From: Tetraselmis striata
Lineage: Eukaryota > Chlorophyta > Chlorodendrophyceae > Chlorodendrales > Chlorodendraceae
DNA length: 64,000 nt
Direction of reading: 5' to 3'
NCBI GenBank assembly: GCA_006384855.1
Contig: VCJN01001642.1
Span: forward strand, 53,610 to 117,609
The notes beneath the pieces are model-generated. The model ran no database searches and was not told the DNA's origin. It was given only the letters and a program-made list of their open reading frames with translations. The translations under genes were made by a program, and so were the position numbers. Positions within the stretch are counted from its first letter, which is position 1; each line of letters opens with the position of its first letter. Below are positions 35,969-46,548 of the stretch, piece by piece.

Positions 35969-37126
35969 TCAGGCGCGCGGTCGCCCCAAAAGCAGGCTGA
36001 CGCAGAGCAAGGCGCCGCCCAGGCCGGCGAGGCCGGCCATGGCGAAGAAGGCCGGCTCGGCTCCCTGCGCATAGAGCACGCCCGCCAGCGCGGTTGCCGT
36101 CGCGCTCATCACCCCGACAATGGTCGATGCGATGCCTTGGGCGGCCCCCGCCCATTGCGGCGGCGCCATGCGCGCGACATAGGCGACCCCGCCCAGATGG
36201 GTTGCGCCGAAGGTCAGCCCGTGCAGCAGTTGCAGGGCCGAGATCGCCCACAGGTCGAGCGCGAGGGGAAACGCCAGCCAGCGCACCACGGCCGCGACCG
36301 CGCCAAACGCGAGGAGGCCGCCGCTGCCGATGCGGGCGCCGATCCGGCCCGCCATGGAAAACAGCAGGACCTCCGTCACGACACCAAGCCCCCACAGCAG
36401 CCCGACCTGCGTCCCGCCGAGACCCGCCTGCGACCAGTACAGGGCGGAAAAGGCGTAATAGGCGGCATGGCTTGCCTGCACGAGGCCGACCGCGGCGATG
36501 ACGATCAGGAAGGAAGGCGCGTAAAGGATCGCAGCGCCGCGTCCCGGCTCCGGCGACTGCGCTTCGTCGGGCGCGCTTTCGTCGCGCAGCCGCGCAAGCG
36601 GCAGACACCAGCCGACCACGGCCGACACGGCAAGCCCGGCGAGTATCCCGCCAAGCACCACCGATGAGCTCCAGGTGCCGACGAGAAGCCCGCCGACGAG
36701 ATTTGCAACGACAAAGGCGATCGAGCCCCACAGACGCATGCGCCCGTAGTCGCCGCCGCCGCGCCGCTGGACGCGGGCGGCGAGCGCGTCACTGATCGGC
36801 ACCAAAGGGCCCCAGGCCAGCGAGGTGGCGGCCAGCACAAGGGCCGTCGGCCAGAAGCCGGACACCAGAAACAGGGCGCCGAAGCCGGCGCAGGCGACCG
36901 CAGACAGCAGGGCGATGGCCTGCCCCGGACGCAGGTAGCGATCCGCCAGAGCACTGACCAGCGGGTTGGCCACCAGCCGAATCAGCAGCGGCAAGGCAAG
37001 CAGGGAGCCGATTTCCGCCGCTCCGAGGCCGGCCTCGGCAAGGACGAGAGGAAAAAAGGGCAGAAACAGTCCAAGGCCGAAGAAATAGGCGGCAAACAGG
37101 GATGCCACCCGGTATCGCAAGGGCAT
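35969..37126 (-). CDS. MFS transporter, HcaT-like family
   Basis: 385 residues with 12 likely membrane segments. RVASLFAAYFFGLGLFLPFF at the start and LLIRLVANPLVSALADRYLR in loop 2 fit the phenylpropionate-permease-like group of the major facilitator superfamily. YGRMRLWGSIAFVVANLVGG is the family loop 4/segment 5 motif. The substrate is unknown. It converges on dgcA with a 42-base gap, and joint function is not implied. Confidence 0.85.
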   Translation of the reverse strand: MPLRYRVASLFAAYFFGLGLFLPFFPLVLAEAGLGAAEIGSLLALPLLIRLVANPLVSALADRYLRPGQAIALLSAVACAGFGALFLVSGFWPTALVLAATSLAWGPLVPISDALAARVQRRGGGDYGRMRLWGSIAFVVANLVGGLLVGTWSSSVVLGGILAGLAVSAVVGWCLPLARLRDESAPDEAQSPEPGRGAAILYAPSFLIVIAAVGLVQASHAAYYAFSALYWSQAGLGGTQVGLLWGLGVVTEVLLFSMAGRIGARIGSGGLLAFGAVAAVVRWLAFPLALDLWAISALQLLHGLTFGATHLGGVAYVARMAPPQWAGAAQGIASTIVGVMSATATALAGVLYAQGAEPAFFAMAGLAGLGGALLCVSLLLGRPRA

Positions 37127-37248
37127 GACGCCGGTCCGTATTGCGCGGGAGCCGGTCTTCTATACCGATTTTAAGGATTTGGCGATTATGCATTGAAGAT
37201 CACGGCAGTCGCCCCGACCGACAGAAAAACACGACGCGGATCACGATC

Positions 37249-38458
37249 ATGGCTGAAAACAGCACGCCCAGCGCGATCATGGAGAGCGACTACGACGCGA
37301 TCCTGACGGCCTTGACGGAAACCGACCGCGGGCGCTGGTTCCTCGACGAATACATGCGCCGCCATCAAAAGCCGGACACGCAGGTCGTTCTGGAGGCCAT
37401 CGGACGGCTGGAAAAAGCCATGGTGCGCGACCGCACGGTGCCCGATCTCAACCGGATCCGGCTCGACATCGCCGACATGCAGGAAGCCATCGAACGCACC
37501 AAGCGCGAGATCGCCAACATCAAGCACGAGGCCGAGGACGGCAACCGCTTCATCGAGGCCTCCAACGAGCTCGACGCCATCGTCACCAAGACGGAAAGCG
37601 CGACGCAGGAAATCCTGGCCGCCGCCGAGGCGATCCAGGAGCAGGCCTGGACGCTGCGCGAGGCCGGCGCCGACGAAGCGGCTTGCGACGACATCGACGC
37701 GCGCGCCACCGAGATCTTCATGGCCTGCTCGTTCCAGGACCTCACCGGACAGCGGACCCAGAAGATCGTGCAGGTGCTGCAGTATCTGGAATCGCGCATC
37801 AACCTGATGATCTCGATCTGGGGCATCGAGGACGCCCAGGGCGAAGACCACCCGCTGGTCGAGGACACGCGTCCCGACGCACATCTGCTCAACGGACCGC
37901 AACTCGACGGCCGCGGCGTCAACCAGGACGCCGTGGACGAGATGTTTGGCCCGGGGGCGGACGCAATGGCGGAGGAGGACGACGCAGCCGATGCGATGTC
38001 GGCCCAGGATGCCGCAGATGCCGCCTTTGCCGGCGCAACCGCGGAAGCCCATGAGATCGATGCCCTGTTCGCCAACGAGGTCGCAGACAGCGACGACGCA
38101 GGCGACGTCGCCTGGGATATCGAGTCCGAGGAAGACACCGCTTGCCGATGTGTTCGAAACTGCCGAAACCGGCAACGCGCTATCGGACGGACCGGCGCTT
38201 GAGGACCTTGCAGACCTCGCGGGGATCTCCGACGACGACTTGAACGCCGCCGATGTGTTCGAGCGCGCACCCGCCAAACAGGAAACCCCGGATGGGGACC
38301 CGGACGGCGAGCAAGATATCCCCCCCTCTCTCATCGACGACATCGTGATGGTCGATGCCGAGGAAGAGCGAAAATGGGCCGAGGACGCCGCCGGTGACGC
38401 CTCCGCCGATCCGCTCGAAGACCTCTCTCCGGGCGAGCGCCAGTCGCTCTTTAGCTGA
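37249..38458 (+). CDS. cheZ: Protein phosphatase CheZ, late frame break
   Basis: 402 residues once corrected. The CheZ core is a long helical hairpin ending in ACSFQDLTGQRTQKIVQVLQ, where Asp and Gln of DLTGQ form the CheY-P dephosphorylation site. The C-terminal half is a highly acidic Ala/Asp-rich linker ending in LSPGERQSLFS, probably the CheY-binding tail. One extra base near 38136-38138 shifts the frame. Start at 37249 (MAENSTPSAIMESDY). No chemotaxis genes are adjacent. Confidence 0.87.
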
Positions 38459-38478
38459 ACCGTCGAGAGCGACGGGCG

Positions 38479-38928
38479 TCAGCGACTCCTGAAATCGACG
38501 ACCTCGCGGCCGCGCAATTCGCACGTCACATAGGTGAATGCGGATATGCTCTGGGGATCCTCCGCTGACTTGTCGATCTTGAACGAGAGTTCGACCGTCT
38601 TCTCGTAGTCGCCCGATGCCCGCGCGCTCGCGCGTCGTACGATCGGATAGCGGATCTGGCGTCTGGAAAACCTTTCGCAGATTTCGATCGCCAATCCATC
38701 GCCGATGGTTTCGCGCGCAACGCGCTCCGCTTTCTCTTCGTCACGGATCGACGTCTCGAGTTCGGCAATCGCGCGGCACTGGCGATAGTCGGCGGATCCG
38801 GGGGTGAAACCGGCGGCCTCGCACAAAAGGTCCGCACGAGACAGTTTCGGTGCGCTGCGCTGAGACGGCCCCTCCGATACGCATCCGGCCGCGGCAACGG
38901 CGACCAGCGCGAAAGCAAGAAATTTCAT
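38479..38928 (-). CDS. Small lipoprotein of unknown function
   Basis: 149 residues with a short signal peptide and lipobox (MKFLAFALVAVAAAGC). Four further Cys (LLCEAAG, YRQCRAIA, EICERF, TYVTCELRG) could form disulfides in the periplasm. The start at 38928 gives the lipoprotein signal; a longer reading to 39111 does not. The family is not recognised. It converges on cheZ. Confidence 0.65.
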   Translation of the reverse strand: MKFLAFALVAVAAAGCVSEGPSQRSAPKLSRADLLCEAAGFTPGSADYRQCRAIAELETSIRDEEKAERVARETIGDGLAIEICERFSRRQIRYPIVRRASARASGDYEKTVELSFKIDKSAEDPQSISAFTYVTCELRGREVVDFRSR

Positions 38929-39227
38929 TGAGATAATCCTGACGTACAGGTTCTTGGGGAGGTGACCTCCTAAACGACGCCGACCGAATGGCCAATCGCT
39001 GCAAGTTCCGCCCGGGAAGGCATCCACAGAAATGTCGCCTCCCTGCACCCACCCCTTTTGCAACCTGCCCTGTCGCCTGCCGCTCTCCAGGAATAGAAAT
39101 ACCCCCTGCACAATTGCCCATTTTTTATGATCATTTTTACGATATTCGGGTAAGTACTCTGGATCGTTGACGCTGAGGCAAAAGGGGCACGGCGATCTGC
39201 GGGCTTGCGGGAGGAAAAGGTTCGGGC

Positions 39228-40276
39228 ATGTTCAGGGAGCGTCTCGAGGAACTGGCGAGGATCAGGGAACCGTCCGCACGGTCGGAACTCGTCAGGCTGT
39301 TGAGCGCCCAATATGCCGACAAGCTCGAGCGCGAACCCAGCGATACCGAGCGCTTTCTTTTCTCAAGCCTGGTTCTCGACGTCTTCGACCAGCTCGACCA
39401 TTCTGTGCGCCTCGATATTGTCGTGCGACTGGCCCGCACCGACCGTATCACCTCGGCACTGGCCGACCGGCTGGCAACGGAAGCCTTCGATCTCAGCGAA
39501 GCGATCCTCGAACATTCCCCGGTGATCAGCGACGAAAAGCTGGTCGATGTCGTGCGCAGCCGCTCCGACCGCCACAGGCTGGCGATTGCCCGCCGCGACA
39601 AGGTGCCGGAGAAGATCGTCGACGCGCTGATCGCGCGCGGCGCCTTTCCCGTTGTCAACGCGCTGCTGCAGAACGATGGCGCGCAATTTGCGGTGCGGGC
39701 GATGCTGGCGCTGCTGATCCTGTCGAACGGCGATCAACGGCTCCTCGGTGCGATGGCTCAGCGCTGCATCAACGATGAGGAGTTCCGCGAAGACCTGCGA
39801 CTGGTCAGCCAGACGGATTGCCCGCTGATGCCGGCGGAGCTGGAAAAGGCGCTCGACGATTGCGCCGCGCTTGAGCGCATCGCCCAGCGTACCGTGATCG
39901 ACGATCGCGACGCCGGCCTGGAGATCGAGGGCGAACATCTGTCCAAGCACGAAGTGCGGATCCAGATCGCATCCGGGGAACTGAGCTTCGAGAACATCCT
40001 TTTGACGCTCATGGAGCGCGAAGACATGCCCGCGATCATCTGGCTGGTGTCACGGCACCTGAACCTGCGTGACAGCACCGTGCGCGATACATTCGCCTCG
40101 CAGGCCGACGGCGCGGTGGCGATGCTGATGAAGGAAACCGGCATCGGCCACAAGACCTATGGCAAGTTCCTGAAACTGCGCTGCGCGTGGCTGGGGTTGG
40201 AACCACAGGCGTCGCGCATGAGGTCTATACCTTCCGCACGATGCGCCACCAGGGCACGCCGCGCGCCTTCAACTAA
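39228..40276 (+). CDS. DUF2336 domain-containing protein, frame break near the 3' end
   Basis: 349 residues once corrected, helical HEAT-like repeats (LADRLATEAFDLSEAILEHS, RSDRHRLAIARRDKVPEKIV). DUF2336 proteins are mostly alphaproteobacterial with no settled function. One base is missing near 40209-40211: the natural C-terminus (HEVYTFRTMRHQGTPRAFN) is in another frame and stops at 40274-40276. It sits between cheZ and threonine dehydratase without clear linkage. Confidence 0.82.
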
Positions 40277-40288
40277 CCTGACGCCGCC

Positions 40289-41279
40289 TCACCCGAGCGA
40301 AAGCGCCCGCGACAGCACCTCGGCATCGATGTTGCCGCCCGACAGCGTCAGCGCCACCGTGCGCCCCTTCACCGGCAGCTTGCCGGTGAGAACGGCGGCA
40401 AGACACACTGCCCCGCCCGGTTCCACCACCAGTTTCAGTTCGCGAAAGGCAAAGGCGACTGCCGCCAGCGCCTCGTCATCGCTCACCACGAGGCCGCGCG
40501 TCGCGCGCTGGCTGACGATGGCGAAGGAGCGCTCGCCCGGCGTCGGCGTCAGGATCGCATCGCAGACCGATCCGCCCTCTCTGGGGTTCGCCACGCGCGC
40601 GCCGGCGACAAGCGAGCGGCCGTAGTCGTCGAACCCGTCCGGCTCGACCGGAAGCAACTCGCAGTCGGGGGCCAGGGTTTCGAGCGCCAGGGCAATGCCG
40701 GCGGTGAGCCCGCCGCCGCCGGCGCAGGTCAGCATGGCATCGAGCGAAAGCCCGAGCGCGGCTGCCTGTTCGGCGATTTCCCGCGCCGGCCGTGCCCTGC
40801 CCCGCGATGACACCGGGATCATTGTAGGGATGCACCATCGTCGCGCCGGTTTCCGCGCAAAGCGCCTGGGCGATTGCCTCCCGGTCCTCGATGCCGCGCC
40901 GGTAGGTGACGACCGTCGCCCCCGAACGCCGCGTGCGGGCGAGTTTCGCCTCCGGCGCATCTTCCGGCATCACGATGGTGGCGGACATGCCCAGGATCCG
41001 GGCCGCTTCGGCCACCCCTTGCGCGTGGTTGCCCGACGAACAGGCGACGACGCCGGCAGCCCGCGCCTCGTCCGGGATCTGGCTCAGACGGTTGAAGGCT
41101 CCGCGAAACTTGAAGGAGCCCGTGCGCTGGAGGTTTTCCGCCTTGAGCAGGATGCGTCCGCCGGTCAGCTCGTCGAGATAGGCCGACGTGAGCAGCGGCG
41201 TCACCGCCGCCTCCCCGGCGATGCGCGCGCGCGCCGCAACCACATCCTGGAAGTCCGGCAGCGCCGTCATCGCATCCAT
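40289..41279 (-). CDS. Threonine/serine dehydratase (PLP enzyme), one frame break
   Basis: About 329 residues once corrected. The PLP lysine lies in RTGSFKFRGAFNRL, the substrate loop is CSSGNHAQGVAEAA, and the phosphate-binding glycine loop is CAGGGGLTAGIALA. The enzyme deaminates L-threonine or L-serine to 2-oxo acids, or racemises serine; the catabolic type is likely because no regulatory ACT domain is present. An AAGGAG before the ATG at 41279 fixes the start. One surplus base at 40781-40786 splits the frame. Confidence 0.87.
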
Positions 41280-41367
41280 TCCGCTCTCTCCTTGAAGGTT
41301 TGAGACAGCGGTACACGATTGCAGCGGAGGTTTGAAGCGGGATCGAAAGGTACCCGGGCCGAAATCG

Positions 41368-42402
41368 TCACGCCGCCCCGCGCAGGCCCTCGGTCGCCTT
41401 TGCGGCCATGCAATTGTCGATGAACTGGCGGGTGCTGCGCGCCCAGGTGTAGCCCAGCGCCATCTCCCGGCAGCGGTCGCCTGGGATGGCGAGCGCGGCA
41501 AGCGCGGCCGTCTCGAGATCCTCGTCCAGCACGCCGACATCCGTGCCGCCGACGATGTCGAGCGGCCCCATCACCGGATAGGCGGCCACCGGCACGCCGC
41601 AGGCAAGCGCTTCCAGCAGGACATTCCCGAACGTATCGGTCAGGCTTGGAAACACCACGACGTCGGCGCTTGCGTAATGACGCGACAGGTCCTCTCCGGT
41701 CTTCGAACCGGTGAAGAGCACGTCCGGATACCGCGCCCGCAACTCGCCAAGCTGCGGACCGTCACCGACCACAACCTTCGTCCCCGGCAGCGCGAGGTCG
41801 AGAAAGGCGGTGATGTTCTTCTCCACCGACACCCGTCCCACATACATGAACACCGGTCCCTTCACGTGGGCCGGCAGGACGGAGCCCTTGAACGGGCGAA
41901 ACACCTCGTGGTCGACGCCGCGCGACCATCGCATCAGGTTGCGAAAGCCGCGCCCGCGAAGGTCGTCCCCAAGCGTCTTCGTCGCCACCATGCAGCCGCG
42001 TCCGGCATTGTGAAAGCGGCGCAACCATGCGTAGGACCAGGACAATGGCACGGGGACGCGCGCCGACAGATATTCGGGAAAGCGCGTGTGATAACTCGTC
42101 GTGAAGACGATGCCGTCGCGCTGCGCCACATGCGCGGCGAGCAGGCCGAGCGGCCCCTCGGTCGCGATATGCAGGTGCTCGCAATCGCGTTCCGCCATGC
42201 GCCGGCGCAGCGCGCCCGCGGTCGTCAGCGTGAGCCGGATCTCCCGATAGGTCGGACACGGCATGGTGTGGAAATCCGCAGGCGAGAGCACCTCGACGCG
42301 CACGCCCAGCCGGCGCAATTCAAGGGCGGTCCGGTCGATGGAGCGAACGACGCCGTTGATCTGCGGGTGCCAGGCATCGCTGACAATCAGGAGCGACCTC
42401 AT
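41368..42402 (-). CDS. Family 4 glycosyltransferase
   Basis: 344-residue GT-B enzyme. The N-terminal domain (LLIVSDAWHPQINGVVRSID) and C-terminal donor site (VFMYVGRVSVEKNITAFLDL, FPSLTDTFGNVLLEALACGV with the EX7E motif) match GT4 mannosyl- or glucosyltransferases of the MgtA/SqdX type. It is coupled by a four-base overlap to the upstream LpxH-like phosphoesterase. Together they could build or remodel a glycolipid of the envelope. The acceptor is unknown. Confidence 0.88.
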   Translation of the reverse strand: MRSLLIVSDAWHPQINGVVRSIDRTALELRRLGVRVEVLSPADFHTMPCPTYREIRLTLTTAGALRRRMAERDCEHLHIATEGPLGLLAAHVAQRDGIVFTTSYHTRFPEYLSARVPVPLSWSYAWLRRFHNAGRGCMVATKTLGDDLRGRGFRNLMRWSRGVDHEVFRPFKGSVLPAHVKGPVFMYVGRVSVEKNITAFLDLALPGTKVVVGDGPQLGELRARYPDVLFTGSKTGEDLSRHYASADVVVFPSLTDTFGNVLLEALACGVPVAAYPVMGPLDIVGGTDVGVLDEDLETAALAALAIPGDRCREMALGYTWARSTRQFIDNCMAAKATEGLRGAA

Positions 42403-43205
42403 GCGGCGGCCTGCGCGCGCGGGCGAACCTCTGACGCCTCCGCCCTTGGCCGCATGCCGGACCAGTCGACCACCTCGAAGGTGCCGTCATGGTGTTCGAC
42501 AATCGCCGTGCAACTTTCCACCCAATCGCCGGTGTTGATGTAATGGGTGCCGAAGCTGTGATGGTCGGCGGCGTGGTGGATGTGACCGCAAATCACCCCG
42601 TCCACCCCCTGGCGCGCGGCTTCGCCGGCGAGCGTTTCCTCGAACTTGCCGATGAAGCTCACCGCATTCTTGACCTTGAGCTTGGCCCAGGCCGACAGCG
42701 ACCAATAGGTCAGCCCCAGCCGCCGGCGCACCGCGTTCACGCCCGTGTTCAGGTTGAGGGCGGTGACATAGGCCCAGTCGCCAAGGAAGGCGAGCCACTT
42801 GGCATGCCGGACCACGACATCGAACTTGTCGCCGTGGATCACCAGGTAGCGCCGGCCATCCGCCGTCTCGTGCACCGCCTCGTCCATCACCTCGATGCCG
42901 CCGAAATGGGTGCCGAGAAAGTCGCGCAGGAACTCGTCGTGGTTGCCCCGGCGTATAGACGATCCGCGCGCCCTTGCGGCCCTTTCGCATCAGTTTTCTG
43001 GACGACGTCATTGTGGGCCTGCGGCCAGTACCACATCCGCTTGAGGCGCCAGCCGTCGACAATGTCGCCGACGAGGTAGAAGGTCTCCGCGTCGTGGTGG
43101 CGAAGAAAATCGAGAAGCATCTCCGCCTGACATCCCCGTGTGCCGAGGTGAATATCGGAGAGAAAGATCGCCCGGAAATGCCGCGGGGGCCGGTTTGACG
43201 GACAT
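42399..43205 (-). CDS. LpxH-like metallophosphoesterase (UDP-2,3-diacylglucosamine diphosphatase family), three frame breaks
   Basis: About 267 residues once corrected. Metal-binding motifs are all present: IFLSDIHLGTRG, LVGDIVDGW, GNHDEF (split by a frame break) and GHIHHAADH with GDWVES. Extra bases occur at 43185-43189 (run of five), 42994-42997 (run of four) and 42946-42949 (run of four). The start at 43205 follows AGGAG at good spacing. Related proteins cleave UDP-diacylglucosamine or act on lipid substrates; pairing with a GT4 enzyme suggests glycolipid work rather than lipid A alone. Confidence 0.83.
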
Positions 43206-43395
43206 GACGCGCTCCTGACAAGATTACAGGAAGCGTTTTGCTCGATTCCGGTCTCAGAAATATGACAGTTCACGACAATTGTTCTGTCGCTGTTCACCGT
43301 TCCGCCGCCGCTTCCGCAGGATCGCGTTCGCCATCCTGCGCGCCCGCCACAGCTTCGCCCGTGTCACCGGGTGCCCGGCCGCGCGCGGAAGCCGG

Positions 43396-43812
43396 TCAAG
43401 GAGAGGCAATCTGGAACATGAGGTCGTAGTCGGCCGTTTCGTCCCTGCGCGCCGCGCTGCGAACGAGAAACACCTGCACAAGGTAATCGCCGCTGGCGGG
43501 AAGGACACTCTCGAACCGGCTCCCACTGGTGGTTCCGATGAACAGGGCAGTGCTCTCGCCGGGGCGGTCTCCGGGCGCGAAAATGTTGAAATAGGCGGCA
43601 CCGCTGGAGGTCGTCATTTCCACCGTCATGCGCTGCCCGGCCGTTGCGCCCAAAAGATAGTGCACGCTCTCATAGCCCTTGATGCGACCGGACATCGTCG
43701 CGCCGCTTTGGCCGGCTGCAAACTGAACCCGCTTTGTATCAGCGTCCTGGGCAACGGCGGGCCAGACCACAAGACCGATCAAAAGGATTGCAAGCGTCGA
43801 GATCAACCGCAT
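43396..43812 (-). CDS. Secreted hypothetical protein
   Basis: 138 residues with a signal peptide (MRLISTLAILLIGLVVWPAV, cleavage after AQ). The mature part resembles a small beta-sandwich: GRIKGYESVHYLLGATAGQR, FNIFAPGD, LPASGDYLVQVFLVRSAARR, typical of pre-peptidase C-terminal-like domains. It follows the lipoprotein gene by 35 bases, so the two probably form an operon. Start chosen at 43812 because the longer reading has no leader features. Confidence 0.65.
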   Translation of the reverse strand: MRLISTLAILLIGLVVWPAVAQDADTKRVQFAAGQSGATMSGRIKGYESVHYLLGATAGQRMTVEMTTSSGAAYFNIFAPGDRPGESTALFIGTTSGSRFESVLPASGDYLVQVFLVRSAARRDETADYDLMFQIASP

Positions 43813-43847
43813 CGTCTTTCTCCCCGAGCCTGGACACCACACCGCTG

Positions 43848-44153
43848 TCAAAGCGTGCCTTCGTCCGTCATCGACATCACTTCCGCAACCTGCCCGCCGG
43901 ACACGAGACAGCGCCAGGGCGCCTGTTGCGGCCCGACGCCGACCATCACCAGCGTATTGGCCTCGGAAACCTCGGAGCGAAGAACGCTGACGCTGTTTCC
44001 CGTCTGCGCCGCAACAGCGGCAAGGCAGGCGCTTGTATCCGCTGCCGATGCGCCGCTTGCCTGCGGATCGGGCGCCCGCTCCCCCGCCCCGACACAGCCT
44101 CCAAGGATCAGGGCTGCCGAAAAGGCCAAACCGACATTCGCTTTACCCGCCAT
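43848..44153 (-). CDS. Small lipoprotein, hypothetical
   Basis: 101 residues; lipobox in FSAALILGGCVGAG, lipidated at Cys. Two further Cys (SACLAAVAAQ, WRCLVSGGQV) may pair. The mature domain VSVLRSEVSEANTLVMVGVG, then WRCLVSGGQVAEVMSMTDEG, looks like a small periplasmic fold with a conserved Trp-Arg-Cys. AAGGAG upstream fixes the ATG at 44153. It is divergent from the SDR gene. Confidence 0.65.
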   Translation of the reverse strand: MAGKANVGLAFSAALILGGCVGAGERAPDPQASGASAADTSACLAAVAAQTGNSVSVLRSEVSEANTLVMVGVGPQQAPWRCLVSGGQVAEVMSMTDEGTL

Positions 44154-44394
44154 TTTCAGCTCCTTCGCGCCGCTCACCGACAGCAGTATAGCCAAAACAC
44201 GGGAAAAAGCGGAAGAAAGCGCCGGAACGCCGCCGCCGGCGCGAGGGGCTTGCCAGCCCCCACCTGCCCGGTCGAGGATGAGCGCCACAGCGACCGATCC
44301 GAGAGGATCGCAACCTCATGTCGTCAGGCGACCGGCAGGCTCCCGGCCATTCCGCCGGAAGGCCACCGCTCCACTCATCACGGGGACAAAGCTC

Positions 44395-45174
44395 ATGGAT
44401 CTTGGAATTTCGGGCCGCAAGGCCATCGTCTGCGCCTCAAGCCGGGGCCTTGGGCGCGGCTGCGCCGAAGCGCTGGCGCAGGCTGGCTGCGAGGTCGTCG
44501 TCAACGGTCTCGATGCGGATCGGCTGGCGCGCACGGCGGACGAAATTGCGCGCCGCACCGGCGCGACGGTGATCCCCGTCGCCGCCAATGTCTCCACCCG
44601 GGAAGGCCAGGACGCCCTGCTCGCCGCCTGCCCGACCCCCGACATTCTGGTCAACAACAACGGCGGACCGCCGCGCCGCGACTATCACGAGCTCGACCGC
44701 GACGCGATGATCGACGGCGTGATCCAGAACATGATCTCCCCCATCGAGATGATCCAGAAGGTCGCCGACGGTATGGCGGATCGCGGTTTCGGGCGGATCG
44801 TCAACATCACCTCGATCACCGTGCGCATGCCGCTCGCCGGCCTCGACCTGTCGAGCGGTGCGCGGGCCGGCCTCACGGCGTTTCTCGCCGGTGTCGGACG
44901 CACCTATGCCAGCCGCAACGTGACGGTGAACAACCTGCTTCCGGGCAAGATGGACACGGACCGGCTGCGCGGCGGCATCGAGGGCGCGGCGAAAGCCTCC
45001 GGCCGCACGGTCGAGGAGATCCGCGCCGCGCAGGCCGGCGAAATTCCGGCCGGGCGGTTCGGCACGGCGGAGGAGTTCGGCCAGATCTGTGCCTTCTACT
45101 GTTCGACCCACGCCGCCTATGTGACAGGCCAGAACATCCTTATCGATGGCGGGCTCTATCCGGCCGCATTCTGA
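44395..45174 (+). CDS. SDR family oxidoreductase with non-canonical active site
   Basis: 259 residues, Rossmann fold with the SSRGLGRG cofactor loop and NNNGG. The usual Ser...Tyr-x3-Lys triad is changed: after NITSITVRMP the expected Tyr/Lys positions read LSSGARAGL, so Tyr and Lys are replaced by Ser and Arg. A subgroup of 3-oxoacyl-ACP-reductase-like SDRs shares this pattern and may use other chemistry. Start MDLGISGRKAIVCASS at 44395. A terminator follows. Confidence 0.87.
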   Translation: MDLGISGRKAIVCASSRGLGRGCAEALAQAGCEVVVNGLDADRLARTADEIARRTGATVIPVAANVSTREGQDALLAACPTPDILVNNNGGPPRRDYHELDRDAMIDGVIQNMISPIEMIQKVADGMADRGFGRIVNITSITVRMPLAGLDLSSGARAGLTAFLAGVGRTYASRNVTVNNLLPGKMDTDRLRGGIEGAAKASGRTVEEIRAAQAGEIPAGRFGTAEEFGQICAFYCSTHAAYVTGQNILIDGGLYPAAF

Positions 45175-45189
45175 GCCGCGACACAAAAA

Positions 45190-45217
45190 GAAGCCGGCGG
45201 ATCGCTCCGCCGGCTTC
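45190..45217. terminator. Hairpin between convergent SDR and FadL genes
   Basis: GAAGCCGGCGGA and TCCGCCGGCTTC form a perfect 12-base stem around a four-base loop. It has an A-rich run on the left side and CATT on the right, so it may serve both convergent genes, more strongly the FadL gene. Confidence 0.75.
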
Positions 45218-45243
45218 ATTATGTCAGTTCCGGTGACTTTCTC

Positions 45244-46548
45244 TCAGTAGCCCCGACCATTCGCCTCCGGCCTGTCGTGCGGACCGCCCCAGCGGTAGCG
45301 CAGCGAGGCGGAGACAATGTTCACGTTGGCATCGGCGCTGCCAACAAAGGTCCCGAGCGCAGGATTGTAGTCCTGATGCCCCGGACCAATGTTGATCGGT
45401 GTGTCTCCCGTGTGGATGTAGGTGTAGCCGAGATCGAGCGCGAGGTTTTCCAGCACCTGATAGCTCGCACCGGCAGACAGCCACAGGCGGTCGTTGTCCG
45501 GCAGGCGGGTCGAGCGAATATCGTCCGTTACAGGCGACAGCTCGTAGGCGATACCGGCGCGCAGGGTCAGATCCTCGTTGAAGTCATACTCGCCGCCGAG
45601 GGCGAAGAACCAGCCATCGCGGTAGTTGAAATGCAGCGTCTGGACTGTCGCACCGTTGGCCTGGAGGGTAACGCGCGGCGACTTCAAGCGGCTCCAGTTG
45701 GTCCACTCGACCGTGCCGAAGATACGAAACGTGTCGGTGACGCGTTGCTTGACCGACAGATTGACCATGTCGGGCGTCATCAAACGTGCATTGATCCCAT
45801 TGACCCCGGCCGGGGTGGCGATTTGGCCGTCAAGTTCATGGAAGACGCCGGAGCGATACCCGAGACCGATCTCGGTTCCGTCCATCGGTTTCACCGTGAC
45901 ACCTGCGGTCACGCCAAGCGCGATGTCGTCTCCCTCAATCGCGGCAGTCGGAAACCCTGCAACAGTCGGCACGCCGGTTTTCAGCGCCACGGCAAAGTGC
46001 TGGATCTGCAGGCCGAGTGCGACGGAGACCATGTCATTGATCTCATAGGCGAGCGTGGGCGCGACATTGATCGACTGCGCCTTGGATGAACGGGAGTAGA
46101 ACTGACCCGCCCAGTTTTGAGCGGGTTTGGTGGCAAGCCCGAAGGGCGCGTTGATCGACACGCCGAGAACCGCGCGCTCGTTCAACCGGTAGGCGGCATA
46201 ACTTGCAGGCACGAAAGCGTCGTTGCCAATATCCCCGGCGGGCACACTGCTGGCCGGAAGCGGACTGCCACCGGGCGGCGTGAACGTGCCCGTCACGTCG
46301 GACGTCGGCACGATCACCGAGTTGTGTGCCTCAAACGTCCAGCCGGCCCCGGCGCCCGTCAGCGTCGCCGGATTCCAGAACATCGAGGAGATCGACGGGC
46401 CGGTTGTACCGTACCCCGCGAATGACATCCCCTGATAGTAGGCGCTCTGCTCGCGCAATGCAAAGCCGCCTGCCAGCGCCTCCCCGGCCGTAAAGGCGGT
46501 CGCGATTGTGGTAAAAGAGAGTAGTCCTGCCCCGACGTGTTTGCGCAT
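45244..46548 (-). CDS. OmpP1/FadL family outer membrane transport protein
   Basis: 434 residues with a signal peptide (start MRKHVGAGLLSFTTIATAFT; the mature protein begins near GGFALREQSAYYQG, a hallmark of the family). The FadL N-terminal hatch motif SISSMFWNPATLTG is present. The C-terminus ends in beta strands with RYRWGG. Long-chain fatty acids or other hydrophobic compounds are the usual substrates; an acyl-CoA ligase occurs at 60080. Start 46548 chosen over 46602 because it begins the signal peptide. Confidence 0.9.
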   Translation of the reverse strand: MRKHVGAGLLSFTTIATAFTAGEALAGGFALREQSAYYQGMSFAGYGTTGPSISSMFWNPATLTGAGAGWTFEAHNSVIVPTSDVTGTFTPPGGSPLPASSVPAGDIGNDAFVPASYAAYRLNERAVLGVSINAPFGLATKPAQNWAGQFYSRSSKAQSINVAPTLAYEINDMVSVALGLQIQHFAVALKTGVPTVAGFPTAAIEGDDIALGVTAGVTVKPMDGTEIGLGYRSGVFHELDGQIATPAGVNGINARLMTPDMVNLSVKQRVTDTFRIFGTVEWTNWSRLKSPRVTLQANGATVQTLHFNYRDGWFFALGGEYDFNEDLTLRAGIAYELSPVTDDIRSTRLPDNDRLWLSAGASYQVLENLALDLGYTYIHTGDTPINIGPGHQDYNPALGTFVGSADANVNIVSASLRYRWGGPHDRPEANGRGY

